From Microbulbifer halophilus (lineage in GTDB: Bacteria; Pseudomonadota; Gammaproteobacteria; Pseudomonadales; Cellvibrionaceae), in assembly GCF_026183675.1 (NCBI RefSeq), contig NZ_JAPIVK010000024.1, positions 1 through 58,011 of the forward strand: DNA of 58,011 bases, in the 5' to 3' direction. The notes below the pieces were generated by a model. The model made no database searches, was not told the DNA's origin, and was given only the letters and a program-made list of their open reading frames with translations. Each line of letters begins with the position of its first letter. Positions within the stretch are counted from its first letter, which is position 1. This document shows, in pieces, positions 16,021-25,399 of the stretch. The position numbers were made by a program, and so were the translations under genes.

Positions 16021-16440
16021 ATTCCCGGAGGCAGTATTGAGCCCGAGTGACCACCGCCCGGTCCGCTGCCGCCCCATAGACGCAGGACTATTCCGGCCCA
16101 TCAGCAAGCTGATGGGCGCCGGTGCGACCGCAAAGCTCCGCTTTGCAAGCGGTCGCCCCGGCCCTGCCGGGGGCGCCAATTCCTGGAGGCAGCATTGAGC
16201 CCGAGTGACCACCGCCCGGTCCGCTGTCGCCCCATAAACGCAGGACTGTTCCGGCCCATCAGCAAGCTGATGGGCGCCGGTGCGACCGCAAAGCTCCGCT
16301 TTGCAAATGGCCGCCCCGGCCCTGCCGGGGGGGCCAATTCCTGGAGGCAGCATTGAGCCCGAGTGACCCCCGCCCGGACCGCTGTCGCCCCATAGACGCA
16401 GGACTATTCCGACTGCGGCAAGCTGATGGGCACCGGTTTG
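16021..16440 (+). repeat. 158-bp tandem array carrying the tRNA-Arg 3' end and the mscS 3' end
   Basis: Two full 158-bp units (16021-16178 and 16179-16336) and a partial third follow tRNA-Arg. Each full unit ends with a copy of the tRNA 3' end CCTGCCGGGGGCGCCA, with one change in the second. Units also hold a perfect hairpin GCCCATCAGC/GCTGATGGGC and a larger hairpin GCGACCGC/GCGGTCGC. The partial third unit runs into the 3' end of the mscS pseudogene. I see no open reading frame worth calling. Confidence 0.9.
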
Positions 16441-17688
16441 TCGCCGAACAGATTCAGGCTGCCCATAAAATGCTCGATCGAACTCTGCGCCGCCAGCGCT
16501 ACGGCCACGCCGCCGACACCGAAGCCGACAATCAGGCTGAACAGCGGCGCCCCCAGGCGGCTGCTGAGCAGGAAGACGATGGTGATGATGCCCACCACGC
16601 CGACGGTGCGGGCGACGAAGCGCAGCAAGTGCGCATTCAGGCTCTCACTTTGCACCCGGGACGAGTGGATGTAGCTCTCGGCCAGCGCCTGTGGCACCAG
16701 CCATACCAACTAGTGTGGTGTAAGGGTCAGGCCCTGGACCACCCGGCCGGTGATGGTCAGTTGCTGATCGATAAAGTTCGCCAGCGGCGAGGCGAACAGC
16801 AGCAACACCGGGACCGCGAAACGCGCCAGCTGGCTTGGAATGCCACCGCGCACCCGCCTGGCCCGCCGATGGACGGCCACCACCAACGCGGCAGTTGCCA
16901 GCAGCGTGGCGATCATCATCAGCCACTTCCACACCGCCTGTTTCAGCAGCTGTCGCTTCAGCCAGCCCGGCAGCGACTGCACCAGGTCCGACGACACCAG
17001 CCAACCGCCCTTGCTCAGGTACCGTCGCATCTCAGCGTAGTGCTTCAACGGTACATCGTGCCGATACGGCAAATGCTGCACCCGCTGGTAGAACTCCCCC
17101 GCGCGCGCCACGGTGTCGGCGGAAAAGATGAACTGTCCCGCCTGCGGGCCTTCCGCCACGCGCTCCAGGGTGATTTCGGTATGGGGAATGGTCCAACTGA
17201 TCGAGCGGACCGGCTCCGGTTTCTCGGGCACCGGCACCTGCGGCAGAACTTTCGGGCGCTTCCGGTCTGTCTTCCCGTCTGGAACCGCCACTCCCACCGT
17301 CAACTGGTCGACAGCCTCAGCGCCGGGAATCTCCTCCTCCGGCGGCAACTCTATGCGCGCGAGCACCTCGTACAGATGGACCAGCGCGTCTGTGCCGGAA
17401 TCGGCGCGGGATGCGGGGGAACCTCACTGAGGTCGAGCATCCGCAGCAGCACTGCCTCCCGCTGCCGAATCTGCTCGGCCAGCTCCTGCTGGAATCGTGC
17501 CAGTACTCGCCACCGAGCATGGCGGCGATACCGTCCGCCCTCTGCATAAACGATTGCAGTGTCGCGCGCGGGCTGGAGAGATCCGCCGGACTGAGCGGAT
17601 GCTTTTCCTCTGGCGACACATCGGCCACTACCGGCGCCACCAGCAGGCACAGGCAGAACATCCATTTTCCCGGCGTCGAGCTCCACAT
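16404..17688 (-). pseudogene. Decayed MscS-family mechanosensitive channel gene
   Basis: An N-terminal signal peptide (MWSSTPGKWMFCLCLLVAPV) and the family segment SSPRATLQSFMQRADGIAAM start the gene at ATG 17688. The frame then shifts near 17500 and again near 17400. The third frame carries the membrane region up to an in-frame TAG at 16710. The same frame then resumes with LVWLVPQALAES and the channel helix GFGVGGVAVALAAQSSIEHF, ending at 16404 just after this helix. The usual C-terminal beta domain is absent. Two frameshifts, one nonsense codon and loss of the C-terminus make a functional product unlikely. The TAG lies in the CTAG of a repeat end. Confidence 0.88.
16709..16733. repeat. Single end of the CTAG-bounded element inside the mscS pseudogene
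   Basis: CTAGTGTGGTGTAAGGGTCA matches the terminal sequence CTAGTGTGGTGCAAGGGG of the 60-bp palindrome at 29012-29071 apart from small changes. No second end is present. It may be a remnant left by excision or deletion. Confidence 0.65.
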
Positions 17689-17797
17689 ATCGACCTCTGA
17701 CACAGACTTCCCGTAGCCAATAAAATAGCTGAAGCTGTATACAGAGGGGCTGTGCTACGGCGGGGAGGATCGCCGGAGAGGAGCTTGGAGCGGGTAA

Positions 17798-17917
17798 TTA
17801 AGCCAGTGCGATGTACATCAACAGCACTGCCATCAACCCCACCAGCAGTACACCACCCCAGAAATACCGCACTTCACGTTCTATCTGGCGCTGATTCTTT
17901 CTCTTTTTCTTTGCCAT
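17798..17917 (-). CDS. Small single-span membrane protein (39 aa)
   Basis: The frame starts MAKKKRKNQRQIEREVRYFW and ends in a hydrophobic helix (GGVLLVGLMAVLLMYIALA). A very basic N-terminus followed by one membrane helix is a common layout of small inner-membrane proteins. The ribosome-binding site is weak (GAAAG). I do not recognise a family. Coding status is supported only by composition and clean start and stop. Confidence 0.55.
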   Translation of the reverse strand: MAKKKRKNQRQIEREVRYFWGGVLLVGLMAVLLMYIALA

Positions 17918-18008
17918 AACTTTCGATACCGACTTTCCGACAACGGGTCAATCAGTACAGAAATTAGCACAGGCGGCGCCGGGCGCAAACCGCGCCCGGC
18001 CGCGGCTC

Positions 18009-19037
18009 CTACTCTTCCTTGAAAATGGCGATTTCCGCCGGCTGCACACTGCTGCGGCTGGCCCGGTACATGCCCCTGGTATTGAACGGCATGGCGATAT
18101 TGCCGGCGGGGTCCAGGGCAATCACGCCGCCGGTGCCACCCGCCGGCAACAGCACCTGGTTAATCACTTCTCCGGCCGCCTCGGCCAGCGTCTCCCCCCT
18201 GTACCGCACCCGCGCACAGATATCCGCGGCCACGGTGTAACGGATAAAGTACTCGCCGTGTCCGGTCGCGGAAACGGCGCAGGAATTATTGTCGGCAAAA
18301 GTGCCGGAACCGATCACCGGCGAATCGCCGATACGGCCATAGCGCTTGGCTGTCATGCCACCGGTAGAGGTACCGGCGGCAATATTGCCCCGCTTATCGA
18401 GCGCTACGGCACCGACGGTACCCATCCTGTACGGTGTCGGCAGCGCCTCTACGGCCGCTTGATGATTCCCTCCCTCGCGGCTCTCCCGCTCCAGCTTCTC
18501 CTTAGCCTTCTGCAGCTGTTTCAGGCGGTGCTCCGTATCGAACAGGGCGTTGTCCACCAGCGGCATACCCTGCGATCGGGCAAAGGTTTCGGCGCCCTCC
18601 CCCGACAGCATCACGAAGGGGGACTTCTCCATCACCATCCGCGCCAGCGCGATGGGGCTCTCTATCCGGCGCACCCCGGCCACGGCACCGGCCTGGCGGG
18701 TCTCGCCGTCCATAATCGAGGCGTCCAGTTCGTGGCGGCCCTCGTAGGTGTAGACGGCCCCCCTGCCGGCATTGAACAGCGGCGAGCTCTCGAGCACCCG
18801 GATCGCCGCGATCACCGCATCGGTGCTGGCACCGCCCTTTTCCAGCACCGCATAGCCGGTGTCCAGTGCCTCGCCGAGCTTGCCGCGATAGGCCTTTTCC
18901 CGCTCCGGGGTCATTTTGCTCTTCTCGATGGTGCCGGCACCGCCGTGTATGGCGATGGCAATGGGCGCTTCATCGGCCCGCAGCGAGGGGCTGGCGACAA
19001 CGGCCAGCAGTGCGATCAGGGGTAGCATTTTTTTCAT
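18009..19037 (-). CDS. iaaA: Isoaspartyl peptidase/L-asparaginase (Ntn hydrolase)
   Basis: The enzyme removes isoaspartyl dipeptides and hydrolyses asparagine. It matures by self-cleavage before a Thr nucleophile, here Thr207 in MGTVGAVALD. The 342-aa precursor has a signal peptide (MKKMLPLIALLAVVASPSLRA), so it is likely periplasmic. Family blocks IAIHGGAGTI, NAGRGAVYT, DASIMDG and STGGMTAKRYGRIGDSPVIG are present. I chose the ATG at 19037 because the signal peptide starts there. Confidence 0.94.
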   Translation of the reverse strand: MKKMLPLIALLAVVASPSLRADEAPIAIAIHGGAGTIEKSKMTPEREKAYRGKLGEALDTGYAVLEKGGASTDAVIAAIRVLESSPLFNAGRGAVYTYEGRHELDASIMDGETRQAGAVAGVRRIESPIALARMVMEKSPFVMLSGEGAETFARSQGMPLVDNALFDTEHRLKQLQKAKEKLERESREGGNHQAAVEALPTPYRMGTVGAVALDKRGNIAAGTSTGGMTAKRYGRIGDSPVIGSGTFADNNSCAVSATGHGEYFIRYTVAADICARVRYRGETLAEAAGEVINQVLLPAGGTGGVIALDPAGNIAMPFNTRGMYRASRSSVQPAEIAIFKEE

Positions 19038-19368
19038 CGGTATTGACTGCCGCTTTGTTGCTTTCTCGATTCGGGATTGAAACACGCTGCCCCTGTTGGG
19101 GAAAGGGTCCGGACAAGGGACATCCGTATCACGCAGAGGTGGATCGGTCCGGATATTTCCCATCGCCTACGCCGGCGAAATACGGCTCAACGACGGCAAC
19201 CTCAAGAGTTTTTCTCCCCCCCCTGCATCCAAACTACGATCCCACCCGGTCATAAACAGCGTTGGCACAACACGGTCCGCCGACGGCGTCTCTTCGGGCC
19301 CGGATGCCGACTTCAGGAATCGCAACCCTGCAGGCCCCGCCGCTGGCGGATTTCGCAACCCAGGCAAG
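19038..19368. other. Divergent intergenic region between iaaA and the RND operon
   Basis: About 330 bp separate the two start codons. I see no gene, strong promoter consensus or regulator gene in it. The RND operon lacks an adjacent TetR- or MarR-type regulator. Confidence 0.5.
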
Positions 19369-20553
19369 ATGAGATCGATGAATAACAAATATTTGAAAAC
19401 TGCCGCGCCGCTGGCGGTGCTGGCAGTGGCTTTCGGGGCGGTACAGATCATGTCCGCCGCCAAACCGGCGCCCGAGAAAAAGGAGGAGGAGCAGCGCCCG
19501 GTGTCACTGGTCTACTCCGAGGCCCGGGAAGAGGCGGTCCACCTCGCCGTGCGCACCCAGGGGGAAGTCCGCCCCCATACCGAAATCGACCTCACCCCGG
19601 AAGTGTCCGGGCGCATCGTCTCCATCTCGGAAAACTTCGCGGAAGGCGCCGGGTTCGGGCCCGGCGAGGTACTGATCCAGTTGGATGACGCCGACTACAG
19701 GCTCGCCCTGGCCCGCGCCGAAGCCGGTGTGGCGCAGGCGGAAGTCCTGCTACTGCAGGCAGAGGCCGCCGCTTCCATCAAGCGCGAACAATGGCTCGCA
19801 CTCAGCCCGAACAAAGAACCCACGCCGCTGCAGGTCAACCGGCCCCAGGTCGCGGAAGCCGAAGCCAACCTGCGCTCCGCCCGCGCGGAACTGGCCGACG
19901 CCAGACAGGATCTGGCGCGCACGCAAATCGAACTGCCGTTCCGCGGCCGCGTCGCCAGCCGCGATGTGGGTGTGGGCCAGTATGTCACCGCCAGCACAAC
20001 GCTGGGTCGCGTATTTGCCACCGACCGCGTGGAGGTGCGGCTGCCGCTCACGGACGCGCAACTGCAGCAACTCGACCTGCCCATGGGCTTCGTCGCCACC
20101 GACAAAAAACCCGGCCCACCGGTAACCCTCTCCACCCGCATCGGCGCACAGCGGCACCGGTGGCAAGGGCAAATTGTGCGCACCCAGGCCGCAGTGGATC
20201 GGCAGACCCGGCTGATCTACGCCGTGGCGGAAGTGAACGATCCCTACGGCATCGGCGCCAGCGGCGGCGCGCCACTGGCCGTGGGACTCTTCGTCACCGC
20301 CGAGGCGGAAAGCACACGGGAACGCCGCGCGGTAGTGCTGCCGCGGGAAGCGCTGCGCAGCGCCGACAGAGTCTATGTGGTGGATGGAGACAACCGCCTG
20401 GACATCCGCACCGTGGACACTCTATCCAGCTCCGAAGACCGGGTCGTGGTCGCCTCCGGAATCGCGGGCGGCGAGCGGGTGGTGACTTCCACCGTGGCCA
20501 ACGCGGTGGACGGCATGCCGGTGCAACCCATCACCCACCTGGCCAGCAAATAA
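19369..20553 (+). CDS. RND efflux periplasmic adaptor (membrane fusion protein)
   Basis: The adaptor links an inner-membrane RND pump to an outer-membrane channel. The 394-aa protein has an N-terminal anchor (about 8-27). The lipoyl half-motif TQGEVRPHTEIDLTPEVSGR is followed by an alpha-hairpin rich in Ala/Glu (about 105-180), then ELPFRGRVASRDVGVGQYV and a beta-barrel domain. The start may be ATG 19369 or 19378. No outer-membrane factor gene follows. The pump gene starts 12 nt after the stop. Confidence 0.92.
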   Translation: MRSMNNKYLKTAAPLAVLAVAFGAVQIMSAAKPAPEKKEEEQRPVSLVYSEAREEAVHLAVRTQGEVRPHTEIDLTPEVSGRIVSISENFAEGAGFGPGEVLIQLDDADYRLALARAEAGVAQAEVLLLQAEAAASIKREQWLALSPNKEPTPLQVNRPQVAEAEANLRSARAELADARQDLARTQIELPFRGRVASRDVGVGQYVTASTTLGRVFATDRVEVRLPLTDAQLQQLDLPMGFVATDKKPGPPVTLSTRIGAQRHRWQGQIVRTQAAVDRQTRLIYAVAEVNDPYGIGASGGAPLAVGLFVTAEAESTRERRAVVLPREALRSADRVYVVDGDNRLDIRTVDTLSSSEDRVVVASGIAGGERVVTSTVANAVDGMPVQPITHLASK

Positions 20554-20565
20554 CGGAGCGCTCAG

Positions 20566-23500
20566 ATGAACCAGTTGATTGCATGGTGGGCCCGCAACAG
20601 CGTCGCCGCCAACCTCGCCATGGTGGGTATTTTCGTCGCCGGCCTGATCGGTTTTTCCAGCATGGAGCGGGAAATGGATCCGCAGGTGCGCTTCCCGGGG
20701 CTGGAGATCCGCGTCGCCTGGCCGGGCGCCGCGCCGCAGGAAGTGGAAGAGCAGATCGTCGCCCGTATCGAGGAGGCGGTCAGCGACCTGGACAATATCG
20801 ACTGGGTGCGCTCCACCTCGTCCGAGGGGGTGGGGGGAGTCTATATCCTGGCGGAGACCACGGTGGAATTCTCCCGCTTTATGAACGACGTCAAGATCCG
20901 CGTCGACGGCATCTCCTCGTTTCCGCGGGACATAGAACCGCCGCAGGTACACCAGTGGGTGAACCGCGAAGAGTTTATCCGCGTGGCCGTGCACGGCGAC
21001 CTGGGCGAGCGCGAACTGAAGCGGTTGGCGGAACAGTTGCGGCGAGAGGCCGCCACCCTGCCGGCCATCTCTATCGTGGAACTGTTCGGCACCCGCCGGG
21101 AGGAGGTTTCCATCGAGGTCAGCGAGCGCGCGCTGCGCCGCTACGGCACGACATTCCAGGACGTGGCCGATGCGATCCGCAACAGCTCCATCAACCAGTC
21201 CGCGGGCACCGTGCGCACCGAGGTGGGCGCCTACCAGTTGAAAGTGCGCAACCAGGCGGACAGTGAGCAGGAATTTGCCGATATCACAGTGCGCCAGACC
21301 GCAGACGGCGGCACCATCCGCGTGGGCGATGTGGCCACGGTGGTGGACGGCTTCGAGGACAACGAGATCCTCGCCACCCTGAACGGCGAGCCGGCGGTGC
21401 TGCTACAGGTGATGACCACCGAGACCATGGATATCGTCACTGCCTCACAATCGATCCGCCAGTGGATCGACGAGCGCCGCGAAACCCTGCCCGCCGGCGC
21501 CAAACTCACCCTCTGGACCGACAACGCCGAAACCTTCGAGAGCCGGCTGGATACCATCGGCAGCTCCGCTTTCCAGGGGCTGATCCTGGTGCTGCTGGTA
21601 CTGGTATTCAGCCTGCGCCCGAAAGTGGCTTTCTGGGTGGCCATCGGTATCGCCACCGCCTACGCCGGCGCCTTTGTGCTGCTGCCGAGCGTCGGTGTGT
21701 CCCTGAATATGCTGTCCACCTTCGCCTTCCTGCTGGTGCTGGGGATCGTCGTGGACGATGCGATTGTGGTGGGTGAAAGCATTCACACGCAATCCCACAA
21801 TGTCGATCAACAACAGGCGGGCGACGGCCTCAAGGCCGCGGTACTGGGCACACAGCTGGTGGCCAAACCGGTGGTCTTCGCGGTGGTCACTACCATCCTC
21901 GCCTTTCTGCCGTGGATTTTTATCAGTGGTTCCACCAGCGAGTTCACCCGCCATATCACCTGGGTGGTGATACTGGCGCTGGTGTTCTCCCTGATCGAGT
22001 CCCTTTTTATCCTGCCGGCGCACCTCAGTAATCTGAAACCGCGCACCCGGCTCGGCCGCTTCGGACGCCTCCAGAAAGGTATCGCCGACCGCATCGTCCA
22101 TTTTGCACAGAACCACTACCGCCGTATCGGCCAGTGGGCGGTGGATCGCCGCTACCTGACCGTGAGTATTTTTGTCGCGGTGCTGATGATCGGTTTCGGC
22201 CTGTTCGGCAGCGGTTGGGTGAAGAAAAGCTTTAGGCCGGAGATCGAGTCCGACCAGATCGCCGTCAATGTGACCATGCCCGAGGGCGCCCCCTACAGCC
22301 GCGCGCTGGAAGTGTTGACCCAGCTACAGGACGCCGAAAAACGTCTGGTGGAGGAGGTCAACCAGCGCACCGATGGCGAGGGTGCATTGATCGAAAACTG
22401 GTATACCCGCGCCCGGCGCGACAGTGTCATCGCCATCGTGCAACTGGCGCCGCCGGAAGTCCGCGACATGTCCGCCAAGGAAGCGGCGCTGCGCCTGCGG
22501 GAACTGATCGGCGAGGTGCCGGATGCCAAGGAAGTCTCGGTGGAATACTCCTTCAACAACAACGGCCCCGGGTTCGAGTTATCCATCCGCCACCCGGATC
22601 TGGACGTACTGCGCGAGGCCACCGCGGAACTGGAGGCCCAACTGCGCAGCTACGAAAGCCTCTACGACGTGCGCAACAACCTGGAGGGCGCCTCCGAGGA
22701 AATACGCATCCACCTCAAACCCGGCGCCACCCGGCTCGGCCTGACCCTGGCAGACGTCAACCGCCAGGTGCGCCAGGCCTATTTCGGTGAGGAAGTACAA
22801 CGCCTGCCCCGCGCCGGCCAGGACGTGAAAGTCATGGTGCGCTACCCACTGGAATCGCGCCGCTCCATCGAGAGCCTGAAAGACTTCCGCGTGCGTACCG
22901 CCGACGGCCGCGAAGTGCCCCTGCTGGCGGTGGCCGAGCTGGAGTACGCACCGGGCATCAAGCGCATCCAGCGCTGGAACGGCAACCGCGCCGCGCGGGT
23001 GATGGCGGACCTGAAAGACGACGTGCGCGGCGAAATCATGGAGGACCTGAACAAAAACTTCTTCCCCGACTGGGAAAAACGCCACCCCGGTATTGTCCGC
23101 GGCGCCGTGGGCCAGGCCGAGGGCGAGAAGCGCTTTGTCCAGGAGGTCCTCGGCCTCTACACCATGGCCTTCTTCGCCATGTACAGCCTGCTGGCGGTGG
23201 CCTTCCGCAGCTACTTCCAGCCGATCCTGATCCTGGTTGCCATTCCCTTCGCCTTCGTCGGCGCCATCCTCGGCCACGGGATCATGGGCATGACCATGGC
23301 CATCTTCAGCTACTTCGGCATCGCCGCGGCAGCGGGGGTGGTGGTCAACGACAACCTGGTGCTGATGGATCACTGCAACCGGCTGCGGGACAGGGGAATG
23401 GAACCTCTGAAAGCAGTCGTGGAAGCCGGCGTGGCCCGCTTCCGCCCCATCCTGCTGACCACAGTGACCACCATTGTCGGGCTGACACCGATGATGATGG

Positions 23501-23700
23501 AGCGGAGTATCCAGGCGGCGTTTTTGCAGCCGATTGTGGTGGCGCTGGCGTTCGGGGTGTTTGTGGCTTTCTTTGTCACGCTGCTACTGGTGCCGGCGCT
23601 CTACGGGATTGGGTTGGATATCGGCGCAGCCGCTGCGCGAGTGAAGCAGCGTCTCAGCGGGCTTTTTGCCGGAAGGCGCAGCACAGCAACCGCGGATTGA
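20566..23700 (+). CDS. RND-family efflux transporter permease
   Basis: The 1044-aa protein has the RND layout: membrane helix 1 (residues 10-30), a large periplasmic loop, helices 2-6 with LLVLGIVVDDAIVVGESIH (the Asp pair of the proton relay), a second loop and helices 8-12 with GIAAAAGVVVNDNLVLMDH. The class resembles uncharacterised HAE-type pumps that export hydrophobic compounds. The substrate is unknown. The start has GGAGCG upstream and it is in an operon with the adaptor. Confidence 0.95.
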   Translation: MNQLIAWWARNSVAANLAMVGIFVAGLIGFSSMEREMDPQVRFPGLEIRVAWPGAAPQEVEEQIVARIEEAVSDLDNIDWVRSTSSEGVGGVYILAETTVEFSRFMNDVKIRVDGISSFPRDIEPPQVHQWVNREEFIRVAVHGDLGERELKRLAEQLRREAATLPAISIVELFGTRREEVSIEVSERALRRYGTTFQDVADAIRNSSINQSAGTVRTEVGAYQLKVRNQADSEQEFADITVRQTADGGTIRVGDVATVVDGFEDNEILATLNGEPAVLLQVMTTETMDIVTASQSIRQWIDERRETLPAGAKLTLWTDNAETFESRLDTIGSSAFQGLILVLLVLVFSLRPKVAFWVAIGIATAYAGAFVLLPSVGVSLNMLSTFAFLLVLGIVVDDAIVVGESIHTQSHNVDQQQAGDGLKAAVLGTQLVAKPVVFAVVTTILAFLPWIFISGSTSEFTRHITWVVILALVFSLIESLFILPAHLSNLKPRTRLGRFGRLQKGIADRIVHFAQNHYRRIGQWAVDRRYLTVSIFVAVLMIGFGLFGSGWVKKSFRPEIESDQIAVNVTMPEGAPYSRALEVLTQLQDAEKRLVEEVNQRTDGEGALIENWYTRARRDSVIAIVQLAPPEVRDMSAKEAALRLRELIGEVPDAKEVSVEYSFNNNGPGFELSIRHPDLDVLREATAELEAQLRSYESLYDVRNNLEGASEEIRIHLKPGATRLGLTLADVNRQVRQAYFGEEVQRLPRAGQDVKVMVRYPLESRRSIESLKDFRVRTADGREVPLLAVAELEYAPGIKRIQRWNGNRAARVMADLKDDVRGEIMEDLNKNFFPDWEKRHPGIVRGAVGQAEGEKRFVQEVLGLYTMAFFAMYSLLAVAFRSYFQPILILVAIPFAFVGAILGHGIMGMTMAIFSYFGIAAAAGVVVNDNLVLMDHCNRLRDRGMEPLKAVVEAGVARFRPILLTTVTTIVGLTPMMMERSIQAAFLQPIVVALAFGVFVAFFVTLLLVPALYGIGLDIGAAAARVKQRLSGLFAGRRSTATAD

Positions 23701-23704
23701 CCGA

Positions 23705-23780
23705 TAGGGTGCGCCGTGCGCACCGGCCCGGCCCGACATTGCCGCGGTTTCGTCATATTCGGTGCGCACGGCACACCCTA
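23705..23780. repeat. Inverted repeat TAGGGTGCGCCGTGCGCACC
   Basis: Two 20-bp arms with one mismatch are separated by 36 bp just after the RND gene. A related single copy GGTGCGCGCGGCGCACCCT lies at 52372-52390. It could act as a transcription-ending hairpin or be a dispersed repeat. Confidence 0.8.
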
Positions 23781-23874
23781 CGACAGCAACCTGTGGAAAC
23801 ACCCTGAAAAAATTTGAACCTCCATGCCAGTGTCCGCGACCCAGGGGTGAAGTCATCAATAGAGAGGAATACTC

Positions 23875-24372
23875 ATGACCACCCCTGTGTACAAAAAATC
23901 ACTCACCGCCCTGATTGCCGTGGGTGCCGCCCTGTCCCTTTCCGCTGTTGCCGGACCGCTTCCCATTCAAGAACTACCAGCGGAGCTGGACAGATGTGGC
24001 GGATTTGAGCCCGTGAATGACGAACCCTATTTCTGGGTACAAATGGATGTGGACGTCAGCCAGATATTTTCCTACCACGCAACGGCGGCAGGCTATATGA
24101 CGGAAGGCAACGCCTTCTGGAGCCATACCTATTTTCCCGCCAGTTTTGTGTCACAAAAGCAGACCCAGTATTGCGACAGTTTTATTGATCCCGCCGGATT
24201 CCCCCATCATATCTCTCAAGCGCGCAGCTGCTCCCTGAACCTGTCGACCATGCCTACGGGTGGCGGCGGTCAGAAGGTGGTGGCAACACTCGAGTACTCC
24301 GGTTGCTATCTGAAGAGCAGTGTTCGCAAACCCAATAAACTGATAGCAATAGAACACACCACTAAAGAGTAG
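23875..24372 (+). CDS. Secreted protein of unknown function
   Basis: The 165-aa protein has a signal peptide (MTTPVYKKSLTALIAVGAALSLSAVAG) and a mature part with five cysteines, consistent with disulfides in the periplasm or outside. AGAGAGGAA lies 6 nt upstream of the ATG. No domain is recognised. It is followed directly by the tandem array and has no operon partner. Confidence 0.75.
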   Translation: MTTPVYKKSLTALIAVGAALSLSAVAGPLPIQELPAELDRCGGFEPVNDEPYFWVQMDVDVSQIFSYHATAAGYMTEGNAFWSHTYFPASFVSQKQTQYCDSFIDPAGFPHHISQARSCSLNLSTMPTGGGGQKVVATLEYSGCYLKSSVRKPNKLIAIEHTTKE

Positions 24373-24481
24373 GACTGCAGTGGCGGACACTGATCGGGTG
24401 CAGATACCGCCGCCCCTCCCGGCCCCACTGATTCGGGGGCACTTTCGGTTCTCACGATGGGTTCCAAGCGACGCCGGGAGC

Positions 24482-25204
24482 GATTAGCTCGCTTCGCTCG
24501 CTGGTCTCCGGCGCTGCGCGCCTACGGCTCGACCGGGGGTTCTTATCCTGATCCCCCTCACCGCCACACACAAAAAAGGCCCCATGCTCGCTGACACTTG
24601 AGACTGAATAAACTTCGGGGGCACCGCCCGGGAGGGATTAGCTCGCTTCGCTCGCTGGTCTCCGGCGCTGCGCGCCTACGGCTCGAACGGGGGTTCTTAT
24701 CCTGATCCCCCTCACCGCCACACACAAAAAAGGCCCCATGCTCGCTGACACTTGAGACTGAATAAACTTCGGGGGCACCGCCCGGGAGGGATTAGCTCGC
24801 TTCGCTCGCTGGTCTCCGGCGCTGCGCGCCTACGGCTCGAACGGGGGTTCTTATCCTGATCCCCCTCACCGCCACACACAAAAAAGGCCCCATGCTCGCT
24901 GACACTTGAGACTGAATAAACTTCGGGGGCACCGCCCGGGAGGGATTAGCTCGCTTCGCTCGCTGGTCTCCGGCGCTGCGCGCCTACGGCTCGAACGGGG
25001 GTTCTTATCCTGATCCCCCTCACCGCCACACACAAAAAAGGCCCCATGCTCGCTGACACTTGAGACTGAATAAACTTCGGGGGCACCGCCCGGGAGGGAT
25101 TAGCTCGCTTCGCTCGCTGGTCTCCGGCGCTGCGCGCCTACGGCTCGAACGGGGGTTCTTATCCTGATCCCCCTCACCGCCACACACAAAAAAGGCCCCA
25201 TGCT
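24482..25204 (+). repeat. 154-bp tandem array carrying the tRNA-Ser 3' end
   Basis: The phrase GATTAGCTCGCTTCGCTCGC starts at 24482, 24636, 24790, 24944 and 25098, each 154 bp apart. The last copy is partial, and the first diverges at its left edge. Every unit contains CCCCTCACCGCCACACAC, which is the tRNA-Ser acceptor end plus flank, then AAAAAAGGCCCCATGC. The fragments lie in the opposite orientation to the adjacent tRNA-Ser gene. Copies 2-5 are almost identical. It is not CRISPR-like, having no short repeats or unique spacers. Confidence 0.95.
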
Positions 25205-25240
25205 CGCGCATGGGGCCTTTTTTGTGTGTGGCGGTGAGGG
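25171..25240. terminator. 33-bp perfect inverted repeat containing the tRNA-Ser terminator
   Basis: Two perfect 33-bp arms flank a TCGC loop. The right arm is the 3' end of tRNA-Ser plus its flank, and the left arm is the last array copy. The inner stem GGCCCCATGC/GCATGGGGCC with A and T runs can act as a bidirectional terminator. Confidence 0.85.
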
Positions 25241-25316
25241 AGGGATTCGAACCCTCGATACCTTGCGGTATACGCGCTTTCCAGGCGCGCTCCTTCAGCC
25301 ACTCGGACACCTCACC
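25229..25316 (-). tRNA. tRNA-Ser (anticodon GGA)
   Basis: The 88-nt tRNA has a long variable arm, acceptor GGTGAGG pairing with CCTCACC, anticodon loop CTGGAAA and an encoded CCA end. Its 3' end lies in the 33-bp inverted repeat. Confidence 0.96.
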
Positions 25317-25399
25317 GAAATTGTCTGCTAAATCAGGAACATAGCCCCGTTCAGCGAGCGCGCACTTTACAAAAACGGGGGCGCCAGTGCAACCCTAAT

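Noticed and set aside
24482..25204. CRISPR array
   Set aside because: The repeated unit is 154 bp and nearly identical throughout. There are no short repeats with unique spacers and no cas genes.
25020..25310. 96-aa minus-strand frame over the tRNA-Ser region
   Set aside because: It lies across tRNA-Ser and the tandem array. Translation is an accident of the repeats.
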